DNA of 33,934 nucleotides from an uncultured Campylobacter sp. (GTDB lineage Bacteria; Campylobacterota; Campylobacteria; Campylobacterales; Campylobacteraceae), in the NCBI GenBank assembly GCA_900539505.1, contig UQCL01000017.1, positions 1 through 33,934 on the forward strand. Direction: 5' to 3'. The notes beneath the pieces are model-generated. The model was not told the DNA's origin and did no database searches. It saw nothing but the letters and a program-made list of their open reading frames with translations. Positions 7,886-14,855 of this stretch are shown here, piece by piece (positions within the stretch are counted from its first letter, which is position 1; every line of letters begins with the position of its first letter). The position numbers and the translations under genes were made by a program.

Positions 7886-8974
7886 ATGAAACTTCCCAAA
7901 CAGCTTTTAGATCGTTACGGCGCCGAGCGTCAAAGCGCGGGCGAGGCGCAGCGGACGGCGAATGAGATCGCCTTTGCGCCTGTGGTCTTTCAAGTCTCGC
8001 GACTGATGAAAAAATTTGGAATTTTAAGCGCGCTTAATGAGGCGCGGGACGGGCTAAGCATAAGTGAGATCGCGAAGAAGCTCTCGCTTAGTGAATACGC
8101 CGTAAAGCTGCTTTTGGAAAGTTCGCTTAGCATCGGCACGGTGCTTCTGTGCGGCGAGAAATTTCAGCTCAGCAAGGCGGGATATTTTCTACTCACCGAC
8201 GAGCTGGTGGGAGTGGATATGGACTTCATCCACGACGTGTGCTACGAGGGGCTCTTTAAGCTCGAAGAGACGCTAAAATCGGGCAAACCCGAGGGGCTAA
8301 AGGTCTTTGGGCGGTGGGCTACGATCTACGAGGCGCTTTCGCATCTGCCGCCGCACGTGCGCAAAAGCTGGCTCGCGTTTGATCATTTTTATTCGGATTT
8401 GGCGTTTGAGCCCGCGCTAAAGATCATTTTCTCGCGCAAGACGGATAAAATTTTAGACGTCGGCGGCAATACGGGGCGCTTTGCTAAGCGGTGCGTAGGC
8501 TACAACGAAAATGTGCGCGTCACGATAATGGATCTTGCGGGGCAGATCGCGCTGATGAAAGACGCCGTCGCAGGCGCGCAGGGCGCTGAGCGTATAGAGG
8601 GGCTTGCGGCCGATCTGCTAGATGCTACTACGCGCTTTCCGCGCGGCTTTGACGCGATCTGGCTTAGTCAGTTTTTGGACTGCTTTGCAGAGGAGCAGAT
8701 CGTAAGCATCCTCTCGCGTGCGGCGGAGTCGATGAGCGAGCAGGCGCGGCTTTATATTTTGGAGCCGTTTTGGGACAGGCAGCGCTACGAAACCGCCGCG
8801 TATAGTATGACGCAGATCAGCGTATATTTTGCCGCTATGGCAAACGGCAATAGCAAAATTTATCACTCGGACGATATGATTAAATTTGCACAGCGCGCGG
8901 GGCTTAAAATTTCGCAAATTCACGACGGACTAGGCGTCGGACACACGCTGCTGTGCTGCGAAAGGGCGCGATGA
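7886..8974 (+). CDS. SAM-dependent methyltransferase, O-methyltransferase (Methyltransf_2) type
   Basis: 362 residues. The N-terminal part (about 25-110) is a winged-helix dimerisation domain (LSISEIAKKLSLSEYAVKLL), as in small-molecule O-methyltransferases. The C-terminal Rossmann domain has SAM motif I ILDVGGNTG at 189-197, an acidic residue after strand 2 (IMDL, about 214-217), and LEPFWDR after the mid-domain strands. The substrate is unknown; no pathway partner lies nearby. The ATG has TAGGAT upstream. The stop overlaps the next gene by four bases, so the two are coupled. The bases encoding about residues 303-313 recur inverted at 9854-9884, marking a second, broken copy. Confidence 0.8.
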   Translation: MKLPKQLLDRYGAERQSAGEAQRTANEIAFAPVVFQVSRLMKKFGILSALNEARDGLSISEIAKKLSLSEYAVKLLLESSLSIGTVLLCGEKFQLSKAGYFLLTDELVGVDMDFIHDVCYEGLFKLEETLKSGKPEGLKVFGRWATIYEALSHLPPHVRKSWLAFDHFYSDLAFEPALKIIFSRKTDKILDVGGNTGRFAKRCVGYNENVRVTIMDLAGQIALMKDAVAGAQGAERIEGLAADLLDATTRFPRGFDAIWLSQFLDCFAEEQIVSILSRAAESMSEQARLYILEPFWDRQRYETAAYSMTQISVYFAAMANGNSKIYHSDDMIKFAQRAGLKISQIHDGLGVGHTLLCCERAR

Positions 8975-9453
8975 TGGACGCGCGAAGCTTAAGCGCGCGG
9001 CTAAATAAGCCGATTAAAATTTTACTAGTGCTACTTGGAATCGGAATTTTGGCAAATGTGGCGGTGGAATTTTACGCAGAGAAAAAACGCAGCGAGCTAG
9101 AGCGAAACTTCTGCGAAAGCAAGCAGGTGCGAGATGCGCTAGCGCGGATAAACGAGGGCGCGCCGCGTAGGATCGACGATGCTACGACTTTAAAAGGCGC
9201 CGCATGCGAAGGTGATAGCTTCATATACGATTACGCGTTAAATAGCTCGTCAAATTTAGATCTCAGTGCGCTGGATGCGGGCGATGCGGAAATTTTAAAA
9301 GAGATGCTGTTTGCCAAGGCGAAGGTCAGCTTTTGCAGCACAGAATTTTCGCAGCGCCTGCGGGAGCTCGGCAAAACGATGGTGTTAAATTACGAAATAG
9401 AGGGCTTGTCGCCGATACAGCTAAAGCTTGATAAAAATAGCTGCAAACGGTGA
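8971..9453 (+). CDS. Membrane-anchored four-cysteine protein, paralogue of the gene at 10029-10421
   Basis: 160 residues from the ATG overlapping the methyltransferase stop. AAAGGG (8961-8966) also fits the second ATG at 8974. One N-terminal TM helix (about 15-34) follows a basic stretch, so the rest faces the periplasm. Four cysteines (48, 79, 122, 158) have the spacing 31-43-36, almost exactly that of the convergent gene at 10029-10421 (31-43-35). The two share IN-x2-AP-x-R-[IV]-D followed by TTL-x-GA-x-C and SFIY-[DN]-Y. No known family is recognised. Two disulphides and an envelope role are inferred. Confidence 0.75.
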   Translation: MMDARSLSARLNKPIKILLVLLGIGILANVAVEFYAEKKRSELERNFCESKQVRDALARINEGAPRRIDDATTLKGAACEGDSFIYDYALNSSSNLDLSALDAGDAEILKEMLFAKAKVSFCSTEFSQRLRELGKTMVLNYEIEGLSPIQLKLDKNSCKR

Positions 9454-10028
9454 ATTTTAAAACCCAAGCGAGGCATTTGATTAGCCGCGTTTTGTGTGGC
9501 GGCACATTGGCGGCTGGCACCTCTGCAAGTTTGTGAACAGGCTCATGCTTTGACACAAAATTTTATGCGAGCAGATCGCGGATAAAATTTAGCAAGATCT
9601 CATCACAGCAAGTGTAGCATAATAAATCATAAAATTCTGACTCAAAATCTACGATGCTGTTTCAAATAAAATTCCGTAACTTATAGAATTTCGCGCGAAA
9701 GCTTTACGCGGTGTTTGTGCTGCTACATAGATATAATTCCGCGTGAAATAGTAAAATTTTAATGAAAAACGCTGCTGGCAAAACCTAGCACGAAATTAGA
9801 TCGTGGCTCAAAAAGGACTCGGCGCGTTTTAGCGCTTTGTGGCGACGAAATACACGCTGATCTGCGTCATACTATACGCGGCGGCGCTGTAAAAGTTAAG
9901 CAGAAATTTTAGCATGTTGCTTTTGCACAGGCGAAATCAAAAGCGAAGCGGATAAATTTTAAACGGATGCTGCGCGGGCGAGCAGGCAAAGGCTCACGCC
10001 GCGCTAAATTTTAAATCTCGCGCAAGCC
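9454..10028. other. 575-bp gap between convergent paralogues
   Basis: No intact gene. It contains the inverted methyltransferase fragment at 9829-9915; the rest shows no readable protein and many AAATTT words. It is best seen as the decayed remains of a duplicated methyltransferase-plus-cysteine-protein unit. Confidence 0.5.
9829..9915 (-). pseudogene. 28-codon remnant of a second methyltransferase copy
   Basis: Read on the minus strand, this frame gives AAYSMTQISVYF then VATKR and a stop, matching residues about 306-317 of the methyltransferase at 7886-8974. The DNA is identical over 31 bases (9854-9884 against 8793-8823, opposite orientation) and similar for about 14 more. Nothing upstream of the match resembles the rest of the enzyme, so this is a scrap left by duplication and deletion. 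Confidence 0.6.
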
Positions 10029-10421
10029 CTACTTGCAGTCGCTAGGCTTAAATTCTACCCTTATAAATTCTTCGCCACTTTTTATCTTATAGCTCCATAT
10101 CGCGCTGTTTATTAACGGATGCATTACCTTCATCTGGTTGCAAAAAATTTGCTTATTTTGACTATCTATGACATTTTGTATCACGGTTTTTTGATCATTT
10201 CCGACACTGTCAAATTTCATCCCCATGCCGTCATTTAGCTCGTAGTTATAGATGAAGCTGCCATCCTTGCACTCAGCGCCCGTTAACGTGGTAATCTCAT
10301 CGACTCTCAGCGGCGCACTCTTATTGATACCTTCCACAGCCGCTTTGAGCTGAACATTATCACAGCTTGGTGCCGCAAAAAGCGCCGCGAAAGCAAACGG
10401 AAGCAATAAAAACTTTTTCAT
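10029..10421 (-). CDS. Secreted four-cysteine periplasmic protein, paralogue of the gene at 8971-9453
   Basis: 130 residues with a clear Sec signal peptide (about 1-17, LLLPFAFAALFAA). The mature part has Cys20, 51, 94 and 129. Cys20 is not in a lipobox. Cysteine spacing and the shared motifs (INKSAPLRVDE, TTLTGAEC, GSFIYNYELN) tie it to the membrane-anchored paralogue facing it 575 bases away. The ATG has an excellent AAGGAGAG. The function is unknown; likely a disulphide-stabilised envelope protein, with one paralogue free and the other anchored. Confidence 0.78.
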   Translation of the reverse strand: MKKFLLLPFAFAALFAAPSCDNVQLKAAVEGINKSAPLRVDEITTLTGAECKDGSFIYNYELNDGMGMKFDSVGNDQKTVIQNVIDSQNKQIFCNQMKVMHPLINSAIWSYKIKSGEEFIRVEFKPSDCK

Positions 10422-10937
10422 AATTCTCTCCTTAAAAAATTTAGTAATGATATAAAAATTAATATTAATCGGTGCTTTAAATTTAGATCGAATTTTTGGT
10501 ACTGCGAATATGGAATTTTATGCAAGCATAGCAGCGAACGCGAAAAGTTTATTTGTAGAGCTTAACCCTAAAAAACGGAATTAGGCGGTATGTCAAGGTG
10601 AGGAATTTGTCGGCTCGCCGCACTTAAATACGAACTGCTGAGTTAAATTTCATAGTGCATTTTACGGAATTTACCCAGCTTGCGGGATTAAATTTGATGC
10701 CTAGAGCGCTGGCAAACTTGGTATCAAAAGGATTTAATGCCGCAGGCGGGATAAATCTTACAAGCAAGCGCGCATTTGAGTATTTTAAAGCCATGCTAAT
10801 TATATCAATAAACAAAATTTAGGCGCAACGATCCGCAAGCGCGTGCCGAAAGATCGCCGCGACAAATTTTACCACAAGACGGCGGGCAAAAATAATCGAC
10901 CAGATGCCGCTTGCCACGCACAAAGGCGTAAGCGCGA
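10422..10937. other. 516-bp gene-free gap
   Basis: Between two minus-strand genes. A plus-strand frame of about 60 codons ending near 10820 (FTQLAGLNLMPRALANLVSK...) looks faintly protein-like but has no start or ribosome site; the opposite strand is also open. It is at most a fragment of a lost gene. The left edge carries the ribosome site and an AT-rich promoter-like stretch for the gene at 10421. Confidence 0.4.
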
Positions 10938-11552
10938 TTAATTATCGTTGATTACGTCCAAAATCTCTCTGGCGTGCACGGCGTAATCATTCGCCATCGA
11001 TTTTTGAAAGATCCCGCCGATCTGCGCGTATGAGCCCTGACCGCCGCCGAAGAATTCCTCCTCGCCGAAGTTGCGCTCGTTTACGGCGATATTTTGGTTG
11101 TAGATCGGCTTTCCGTTTTTAAACATTTTTAGACGTAGATTGTAGCGTACGAAGGGCTTTGCCGAAACATCGATGCCGTCGGAGCTGTAAAAACCAAAGC
11201 CGAATGAGCTAAGCTCAGGCGCGATGACGAGCCCTTTACCTTGCAGCGCTTTTTCGTCGTCGGTAACGCTTACGCGCCTTAGGTAGGTGCCGAAGAAGCG
11301 CTTTGCCTCGCCTGCGACGAACTCGCCGACGTCGATTTTAAGCTCATCGTCTCTGCCTAGCTTCGAGCTTGCGGCGTAGCTTTTCGTTCCCATTAGCTCG
11401 CTAGGGATATAAATGAGCGCGCTTTGCATGGCGTTAGTCGCGCTTATAGTGTCGTCAAACGGCGCCACATCGGCGTTTTGATTAAACTGCGCTTCATATG
11501 CGCAACCGCTAAAAAGCGCGCAAACTATTGCGGCTAGAAAGAAATTTTTCAT
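10938..11552 (-). CDS. Putative outer-membrane lipoprotein
   Basis: 204 residues with a lipoprotein signal peptide: hydrophobic AAIVCALFSG, then lipobox cysteine 17 (LFSGC). The mature protein is mixed alpha/beta with no recognised family. It resembles in outline small lipoproteins of the YajG or DUF4136 kind, but this is not secure. GGAG lies eight bases before the ATG. It is the downstream neighbour of the membrane-protein gene at 11630, separated by one copy of the repeat described at 11583. Confidence 0.75.
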   Translation of the reverse strand: MKNFFLAAIVCALFSGCAYEAQFNQNADVAPFDDTISATNAMQSALIYIPSELMGTKSYAASSKLGRDDELKIDVGEFVAGEAKRFFGTYLRRVSVTDDEKALQGKGLVIAPELSSFGFGFYSSDGIDVSAKPFVRYNLRLKMFKNGKPIYNQNIAVNERNFGEEEFFGGGQGSYAQIGGIFQKSMANDYAVHAREILDVINDN

Positions 11553-11582
11553 TGTTTGCTCCGTGTAAAAATTTTTGTAATT

Positions 11583-11612
11583 CTACCCCGCGGGTCTAAA
11601 TTTTACGCTGAA
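11583..11612. repeat. 30-bp direct repeat, copy 1
   Basis: Differs at one base from 12711-12740. It contains the palindrome CCCGCGGG followed by TCTAAATTTTAC. Each copy sits just past the stop codon of a minus-strand multi-TM gene (11630 and 12753), so it looks like the shared 3' flank of a duplicated unit. Confidence 0.7.
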
Positions 11613-11629
11613 ACGGGTGTAATCGCTCT

Positions 11630-12415
11630 TTAATCCAAGCTAAAAAATCGCCTAAGCTTTCGCTTAAACGTGTCTTTTGGAATTTGCGTATCGCCGAAAT
11701 CATCACTCCAAATTTCGTTCTTGTCGGTAAAATAGGTAAAATTTTGCCAGTGCGGGATGAAATTTGTTTTCTGCTCTACGGTTATATTTTTGTCTTTGCA
11801 ATACTGCAAAATTTCATCCAGTTCGCGCTTTGAGTAGATGTTTATCAAAAAATAGTTGCGATTTTTAAATTTAATCACGACATTTTTATTTAGCAGACTT
11901 AGCGGCTCTTTGTTTTTAATCAACATAAAAATTTTAAACGGCAAAACAAGCAAGATAAAATTTATCGTATAGTATAAAAACAGCGCCAGTTTGCCGATAT
12001 GCACTCCAATAGATGATTTTTTATAAAGCTCGTAGGAGGTAAAGTAGTGAAATCTACCGAAGCTATCTATGAGCTCGGATACGATGCAGAAGTTTATCTT
12101 GTCGGCATTTGAAGCATCGATACATTTATTGCGCTCTGAATCGTGCGCAAATTCGTAAGAGATTTTATCGTTAAAAAACTCAAAATATGAAATTTTACGC
12201 CTGCACTTTACATACCATTGTATTTGTGCGATAAATAAAACTGCGGCTATAAGGAGTAGGAACGAATCTTTGTTGTTAAATTTTAAGAGATTGATGGCTG
12301 TAGTGTCGGATCTATACAGAGCGTAAAAAGATATTAAGGCGATAAATAGGCTATTTGCTTGGAAATACACCGCCCTGTCTATGATTTTGATCGGCTCTTT
12401 GTCGTAATCCCTCAT
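11630..12415 (-). CDS. Hypothetical four-TM protein, AT-rich
   Basis: 261 residues. Two TM helices (about 20-36 and 52-68), a soluble stretch (about 75-140), two more TM helices (about 143-165), then a soluble tail with FLINIYSKRELDEILQYC. The layout matches the next gene at 12753-13442: paired TMs, a soluble stretch, paired TMs, and a tail with a helix of the form I-x2-S-x2-E-x3-L-x2-Y. It is much richer in A/T codons than its neighbours, suggesting separate origin or transfer. No known family is recognised. Confidence 0.7.
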   Translation of the reverse strand: MRDYDKEPIKIIDRAVYFQANSLFIALISFYALYRSDTTAINLLKFNNKDSFLLLIAAVLFIAQIQWYVKCRRKISYFEFFNDKISYEFAHDSERNKCIDASNADKINFCIVSELIDSFGRFHYFTSYELYKKSSIGVHIGKLALFLYYTINFILLVLPFKIFMLIKNKEPLSLLNKNVVIKFKNRNYFLINIYSKRELDEILQYCKDKNITVEQKTNFIPHWQNFTYFTDKNEIWSDDFGDTQIPKDTFKRKLRRFFSLD

Positions 12416-12597
12416 AAAATTCCTTTTCGGTATGGTTTTCGTATTTTATCACCGCCTCGCTTTCGGTGCGTTTAAAGGTCGGGATATTTGCGGAGGCTCT
12501 TGCGGCGAGTTGTAACGAGCGGCGGCTGTCTCAGCCAAGCGGGCGCTAGCGGTTTATCTGCGACCGCTTCAATAACTGCTTTAAGCGCCTAGCGATC

Positions 12598-12723
12598 TCA
12601 TCTACGACTACCGCGGACGGAATTTTGCTCGAAACCCAACCCCAATCTTGCCGCGAAATACTCGCGCAGCATCTGCCTTTGCGCTTCGTTTACGTTTAGC
12701 CTTATCCAGGCTACCCCGCGGGT
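12598..12723 (-). pseudogene. C-terminal remnant of a multi-TM paralogue
   Basis: Minus-strand frame reading VAWIRLNVNEAQRQMLREYF before a stop. The last part matches the tail of the 12753-13442 protein (IRPSRAEREALRIYF): over the 11 aligned positions ending in YF, six are identical. It has no start codon and begins inside the 30-bp repeat after an in-frame TAG. It appears to be what is left of a third family member. Confidence 0.45.
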
Positions 12724-12740
12724 CTAAATTTTACACTGAA
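12711..12740. repeat. 30-bp direct repeat, copy 2
   Basis: One mismatch to 11583-11612 (A for G at the 25th base). It lies 13 bases beyond the stop of the gene at 12753 and overlaps the upstream edge of the remnant at 12598-12723. Confidence 0.7.
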
Positions 12741-12752
12741 AACCGAAAAATT

Positions 12753-13442
12753 TTACGCCTTAATGTCGTAGCTGAAATTTTTCAAAAAATATATCCGTAA
12801 AGCTTCGCGCTCGGCGCGGCTAGGACGGATGCAAAAAAATACCGCCGCGCCCGTATCGTCCCTCCCGCGCAGTAGCAGGCAGTCGCGCAGTCGTAGCCCC
12901 GCTCGTCCGTCTAGCCTTAGCGCGACGACGAGCTTTGAAGCGATCAAAATCGCAAAAATGCCCGCCGCTGCATAGATCGCAGCCTCGATAAAGCCGAATT
13001 TGATCGTCAAAAACACGCCCGCAACGTATGCGAAAAGAAGCAAGAATATTAAAATTTCTTGCAGTTTCAAAAACCGCTCGTAGCTTATAAACGGCACGCG
13101 AAACGTCCGCACGAAGCCAAACGACGGCTCTATCAGATCGACGCATCCAAGCATAAGATCGTATTTGTCTAGCCCTCTGCGAAAGGATATTTTAAGCTCG
13201 TCAAATTCCACGCGCGCCGCCTCTTTGCTGCCGCTTCGCAAATAAAGTAACGCTAAAAACATAGAAACGATCGTCAGGCTGGGCTTGGCTTGCTGCGAGC
13301 GTAGCAGGCTGTCCGTGTAAAACAGCTCTCCCGATCCGCCGATGTCCAAAGAGATAAAAATGCAAAAAAACATAAAGATAGAGGCGGAGAAAATTTTATA
13401 AAATGTATCGTCGCAAATGAGGCTGAATTCGGGCTTTTGCAT
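12753..13442 (-). CDS. Hypothetical multi-TM protein
   Basis: 229 residues. Hydrophobic segments near 15-31 and 57-68, a soluble beta-like stretch (78-125, FDELKISFRRGLDKYDLMLG), a helical pair (about 130-170), and a cytoplasmic-type tail ending FLKNFSYDIKA. Its base composition matches the GC-richer background, unlike the similar-layout gene at 11630. The start overlaps the stop of the GNAT gene by one base, so it is probably co-translated with it. No family is recognised; the mid-segment could be a PH-like fold as in bacterial membrane PH proteins, but that is a guess. Confidence 0.68.
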   Translation of the reverse strand: MQKPEFSLICDDTFYKIFSASIFMFFCIFISLDIGGSGELFYTDSLLRSQQAKPSLTIVSMFLALLYLRSGSKEAARVEFDELKISFRRGLDKYDLMLGCVDLIEPSFGFVRTFRVPFISYERFLKLQEILIFLLLFAYVAGVFLTIKFGFIEAAIYAAAGIFAILIASKLVVALRLDGRAGLRLRDCLLLRGRDDTGAAVFFCIRPSRAEREALRIYFLKNFSYDIKA

Positions 13443-14728
13443 TAGTTTTTGTATAGCGGCGCGTCGGTGATTTTAAATCTAAATTTATTGCCCGCACCGA
13501 TAAATTTCACGAAGCTCGCTACGTCAAATCCCTGCTGCGGCGCGCTTAGCGGCGGTTTGGCAAGGATCTCGAAGCTTAAGCCTGCGTAGTTGAAAAACTT
13601 GCCGCAGCGCCGAAAGCCGTGCCTACCGTAGAATTCTATGCGGCGCAGGCGCTGCGCTAGGTTGGGCGCGTCCTCGTGCGGCGGCTCGACGTCAAGGACG
13701 ATTTGCACGCGCGGATTTTGCGTGACGATGAGCGCGAGTAGCCTTGAGCCGATCCCCAGCCCGCGAAATTTCGAATCGATGCCGAGGTAGGCCACGTAAA
13801 AAATCCCGCTCCCCCCGCCGCTTGGAATTTCGCTCTCATCATAGCGCGAAATTTCGCTTTCTGCGACATTTGATGAAATTTTGCCATCTGCAGCGCTTGA
13901 TGAAATTTCATCCCTTCTGGCGCTTGATAAAATTTTGCCGCCCGCACCGCAAATCGAACAGTCCGCGTCGATCGAAATTTTGCTATCTGCGCTCGCGTTT
14001 AAAATTTCATCGCCGCCCAGAGACTGCGTTTTTTGGTTCGCGATTTTGCCGCTCGCAACGCCAAAAAATTTTGCCTCTGAAAATTTCGTTTCGCCGCTTG
14101 GAATTTCATCATCTGCGCTGTCAAATTCCGCGCCGCTATGGGCTTTGGATCTTAAAATTTTATCCGCATTGAGGCGAGGCGGCGGCTGTTTGTGGTGCGA
14201 AACCGCGCACTTGTAGGTTTGCTCGGTCCTATAGACGCAAAACCCAACGAGCTCCTCGCCGTTTAAATTTTGCGCCGCCGCGTTTAAATTTCCGCCTGTC
14301 GCCGCGCCGGGATTTTTACTTTCCAAGCTGGATTTTTCACACGTCGCATTAGATTTTTTATCAGCCGCGCCGCGATTTTCGGAACTCAAAGAGGCTAATT
14401 CTGCCGCGCCGCAGTCGCTCGCATCGGAATTTTTACCCGCAGCATCGCGATCTTGGCTCGCTTCGCCGCAATCTTGCTTTACCGCGCAAAAATCTTGTTT
14501 CGGCGCGCATAAATTTTCGCTTTCCGCCGCGTGATTTTTACTCGTAACACCGCCAGCACCCAGGGCGCTAAAATTCTCAAAAATCGCCGCGATTTCAAGC
14601 TGTCCTTTGCGTGACATTTTTAAGAAATTTTTTATGCTGATACGCTCGATTTCGGGGAACGCCGCGACGTTGATCGCCTCTATGCGCGCGATCAGCGCCG
14701 AGTCCTCGCCGATACGCTCAAGTCTCAT
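13442..14728 (-). CDS. GNAT-family N-acetyltransferase with two large low-complexity inserts
   Basis: 428 residues, more than twice a usual GNAT domain. The conserved parts are residues 1-55, 156-173 (EELVGFCVYRTEQ) and 308-390. The last holds the acetyl-CoA loop FRGLGIGSRLL (321-331), a following strand (VQIVLDVEPPHEDA) and ARLRR-like helix, then EFYGRHGFRRCG. Residues about 56-155 and 174-307 are Ala/Ser/Asp/Lys/Glu-rich and without fold, placed in loops. The second insert contains a 9-residue repeat (x2-A-x2-[DE]-x-I-S) encoded by 27-bp tandem units. AAGGAGAG precedes the ATG. The substrate is unknown. The complete frame and clean ribosome site argue that it is expressed. Confidence 0.75.
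   Translation of the reverse strand: MRLERIGEDSALIARIEAINVAAFPEIERISIKNFLKMSRKGQLEIAAIFENFSALGAGGVTSKNHAAESENLCAPKQDFCAVKQDCGEASQDRDAAGKNSDASDCGAAELASLSSENRGAADKKSNATCEKSSLESKNPGAATGGNLNAAAQNLNGEELVGFCVYRTEQTYKCAVSHHKQPPPRLNADKILRSKAHSGAEFDSADDEIPSGETKFSEAKFFGVASGKIANQKTQSLGGDEILNASADSKISIDADCSICGAGGKILSSARRDEISSSAADGKISSNVAESEISRYDESEIPSGGGSGIFYVAYLGIDSKFRGLGIGSRLLALIVTQNPRVQIVLDVEPPHEDAPNLAQRLRRIEFYGRHGFRRCGKFFNYAGLSFEILAKPPLSAPQQGFDVASFVKFIGAGNKFRFKITDAPLYKN
13848..13955 (-). repeat. 27-bp tandem repeat, four units, inside the GNAT gene
   Basis: Units begin at 13848, 13875, 13902 and 13929. The first three start GAAATTT on the plus strand and the fourth AAAATTT; three end in (C/T)TTGAT or ATTTGAT. 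The period is a multiple of three, so copy-number change keeps the reading frame. There are no spacers, so this is not a CRISPR array. Confidence 0.75.
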
Positions 14729-14742
14729 TTTGCTCTCCTTGT

Positions 14743-14760
14743 CGCGGTAGGCCTACCGCG
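14743..14760. promoter_or_regulatory. 18-bp perfect palindrome next to the GNAT ribosome site
   Basis: CGCGGTAGGCCTACCGCG. On the minus strand it ends two bases before AAGGAGAG, itself seven bases before the ATG at 14728. It could be a dimeric repressor operator, or in RNA a 7-bp hairpin controlling access to the ribosome site. No T-run follows, so it is unlikely to be an aroC terminator. Confidence 0.5.
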
Positions 14761-14855
14761 TAAATTTAAAATTTGCCCGCCTAGCTAGCGGAAATTTCAT
14801 CGCTCGACCCTTGAAATTTCATTAAATTTCGCAAAATTAGGGCGCCCGTCTAAAT

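Larger units (their letters stand above)
12416..12752. other. 337-bp gap with gene remnant
   Basis: Holds copy 2 of the 30-bp repeat and a 42-codon minus-strand remnant related to the end of the gene at 12753. The left third shows nothing readable. Confidence 0.5.

Noticed and set aside
10624..10815. 63-codon minus-strand frame
   Set aside because: No ribosome site, no family, and the opposite strand is equally open.
12711..12740. Intrinsic terminator at the 30-bp repeat
   Set aside because: CCCGCGGG has no loop and no T-run on the coding strand; it is kept as a repeat only.
13810..13815. C6 tract as a phase-variable repeat
   Set aside because: Six bases are shorter than the eight or more usual for Campylobacter poly-G/C switches, and the frame is intact.
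13848..13955. CRISPR array
   Set aside because: Units are adjacent without spacers, in frame with a coding sequence, and no cas gene is near.
13744..14216. Plus-strand open frames opposite the GNAT gene
   Set aside because: Low-complexity DNA leaves both strands open; they have no ribosome site or conserved domain, while the minus strand encodes clear GNAT motifs on both sides.
14743..14760. aroC terminator
   Set aside because: The palindrome is about 95 bases past the aroC stop, lacks a T-run and abuts the next ribosome site.
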